From: Luteolibacter sp. Y139
Lineage (GTDB): Bacteria; Verrucomicrobiota; Verrucomicrobiia; Verrucomicrobiales; Akkermansiaceae
Assembly: GCF_038066715.1 (NCBI RefSeq)
Contig: NZ_JBBUKT010000014.1
Location: forward strand, 1 to 64,000
Length of the DNA: 64,000 bases
Reading direction: 5' to 3'
The position numbers and the translations under genes were made by a program. Shown piece after piece: positions 63,358 through 64,000 of the stretch. Position 1 is the stretch's first letter; each line of letters starts with the position of its first letter. The notes beneath the pieces are model-generated. The model had not been told where the DNA came from. It saw nothing but the letters and a program-made list of their open reading frames with translations, and searched no databases.

Positions 63358-63405
63358 TACCTCCGCGATCTCCTCTGCGACCTCTGCGCCTCCGCGGTTC
63401 GTTCC
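63358..63405 (-). repeat. Right terminal inverted repeat of GxxExxY element
   Basis: Reading on the minus strand, 47 bases start GAACGAACCGCGGAG, continue with GCGCAGAG, include an additional 12-base unit GTCGCAGAGGAG, and end ATCGCGGAGGTA. One further C (63405) lies outside the match, next to the ATT copy. The repeat ends 11 bases before the start of the second metH piece. Confidence 0.8.
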
Positions 63406-63416
63406 ATTCACCAGCC

Positions 63417-64000
63417 ATGTCCACCCTGCCCCGAGTCCTCCGCCTGTCCGGCTCCGAAGCGTACAACCACACGCCGGACAAAAACTTCCTCATGATCGGC
63501 GAACGTACTAACGTCGCCGGTTCGCCGAAGTTCGCCAAGCTGGTGCGCGAAGGAAAACTCGACGACGCGCTTGAGATCGCCCGCCAACAGGTCGAGAGCG
63601 GTGCCAACGTCATCGACATTTGCTTCGACGACGGCCTCATCGACGGCAAGGCGATGATGGCGCGCTTCCTCCAGCTCGTTCAAAGCGAGCCCGCCATCTC
63701 GAAGGTGCCGATCATGGTCGACTCCTCGAAGTGGGAGATCATCGAGGAAGGCCTGAAATACCTCCAGGGCAAGGGCATCGTGAACTCCATCTCGCTGAAG
63801 GAAGGCGAGGAGCGATTCATCCAGCAGGCCAAGCACATCCTCCGCTACGGCGCGGCGACCGTCGTCATGGCCTTCGACGAAAACGGCCAGGCCGCGACCT
63901 ACGACGAGAAGATCCGCATCTGCGAACGCGCCTACCGCGTGCTCGTGGACAAGGTCGGCTTCCCGCCCGAGGACATCATCTTCGACCCGAACATCCTGAC
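63417..64000 (+). CDS. metH: Methionine synthase, pterin-binding module onward (3' half of split metH, partial)
   Basis: The frame is open to the window end (194 residues visible). [91 protein letters not shown] and [14 protein letters not shown] match the methyltetrahydrofolate-binding barrel of MetH in order. The start ATG 63417 lacks an obvious ribosome-binding site (CCATTCACCAGCC precedes it). Counterpart of the homocysteine module at 61799. Downstream cobalamin-binding and reactivation domains are expected but outside the window. Confidence 0.9.
   Translation, partial: MSTLPRVLRLSGSEAYNHTPDKNFLMIGERTNVAGSPKFAKLVREGKLDDALEIARQQVESGANVIDICFDDGLIDGKAMMARFLQLVQSEPAISKVPIMVDSSKWEIIEEGLKYLQGKGIVNSISLKEGEERFIQQAKHILRYGAATVVMAFDENGQAATYDEKIRICERAYRVLVDKVGFPPEDIIFDPNIL

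Larger units (their letters stand above)
62892..63408. mobile_element. Candidate GxxExxY insertion element with terminal inverted repeats and 3-bp ATT direct repeats
   Basis: A 511-base core (62895-63405) lies between ATT at 62892-62894 and ATT at 63406-63408. Its ends are inverted repeats: the outer 15 bases GAACGAACCGCGGAG match exactly (62895-62909 and 63390-63404), as do an inner 12 (ATCGCGGAGGTA, 62918-62929 and 63358-63369). The only gene inside is the GxxExxY CDS. Removal of the core with one ATT restores a continuous metH reading frame (GAG GAT TCA CCA GCC ATG). The inside is AT-richer than its surroundings. Mobility is inferred; no known transposase is present. Confidence 0.72.

Noticed and set aside
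62894-63416. GxxExxY gene as an ordinary intergenic gene between two natural metH modules
   Set aside because: Not fully excluded, but removing the core plus one ATT restores the reading frame exactly, which chance would allow only one time in three and which also fits the inverted-repeat ends.
61799-64000. metH split as a simple sequencing frameshift
   Set aside because: The two pieces are separated by 520 bases with an intact unrelated gene, inverted repeats and direct repeats; no single-base error would explain it.
1-64000. CRISPR arrays, prophage modules, tRNA or rRNA genes
   Set aside because: No regularly spaced repeats, phage structural genes, cloverleaf-like tRNA or conserved rRNA stretches were seen on either strand.

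Overview
The window is high-GC chromosomal DNA (about 64% by eye), gene-dense, with no gene-free stretch above 300 bases, no rRNA or tRNA that I can see and no CRISPR array. The gene content points to Verrucomicrobiota, probably a Luteolibacter/Verrucomicrobiaceae relative (inference). Supporting genes are a long SecA with an enlarged nucleotide-binding region, DUF1080 and DUF3500 secreted proteins, a C-terminal 'DHDGVSNLLEF' domain, a membrane Ser/Thr kinase coupled to an ECF-like sigma factor, a fused Bat (aerotolerance) operon, a CE15 esterase and a GxxExxY protein.

Layout. 1-4.6 kb: a membrane LtaS/EptA-like phosphotransferase and a membrane protein, divergent from an MGDG-synthase-like glycosyltransferase. 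4.6-7.2 kb: ankyrin, TPR and HAD proteins. 7.2-11.6 kb: an outer-membrane protein and a four-gene Mn/Fe-type ABC importer; the porin-like gene and the importer are each preceded by a copy of the same palindromic operator. 11.6-23.6 kb: an SDR oxidoreductase, secA, a D-amino-acid dehydrogenase-like flavoprotein, an OmpH-like chaperone, an AraC regulator with a VHL-beta-like tail, secreted proteins and cimA. 23.7-28.7 kb: lipase, metallophosphoesterase, HPP protein and an ABC exporter-like pair. 28.7-37.6 kb: CE15 and SGNH esterases, a histidine kinase/response regulator pair, a DUF3500/HupE pair and rsmH. 37.7-44.5 kb: kinase/sigma pair, KamA-family radical SAM enzyme, DUF5069 and a HipA-like protein. 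44.6-53.2 kb: MoxR-DUF58-Bat operon ending in a secreted cyclophilin. 53.3-58.9 kb (minus strand): beta-helix protein, MazG, rhomboid, GTPase/DUF3482 and DUF2868. 59.1-61.6 kb: a c-type cytochrome and a beta-propeller protein. 61.8-64 kb: methionine synthase in two pieces.

The most striking feature is at 62.9-63.4 kb. A GxxExxY gene of lower GC sits between two halves of metH, inside long imperfect terminal inverted repeats and between two copies of ATT. Removing the 511-base segment plus one ATT joins the two metH halves in frame, in the linker between the homocysteine and pterin domains. This is what a small insertion element carrying only a GxxExxY (PD-(D/E)XK-like) gene would look like. 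Other points worth checking are the paired MntR-like operators, a HipA-family protein with Ala at the catalytic Asp position, the AraC/VHL-like fusion, the translationally coupled kinase-sigma pair, and a TGTTAG motif that stands out against general scarcity of TTAG.
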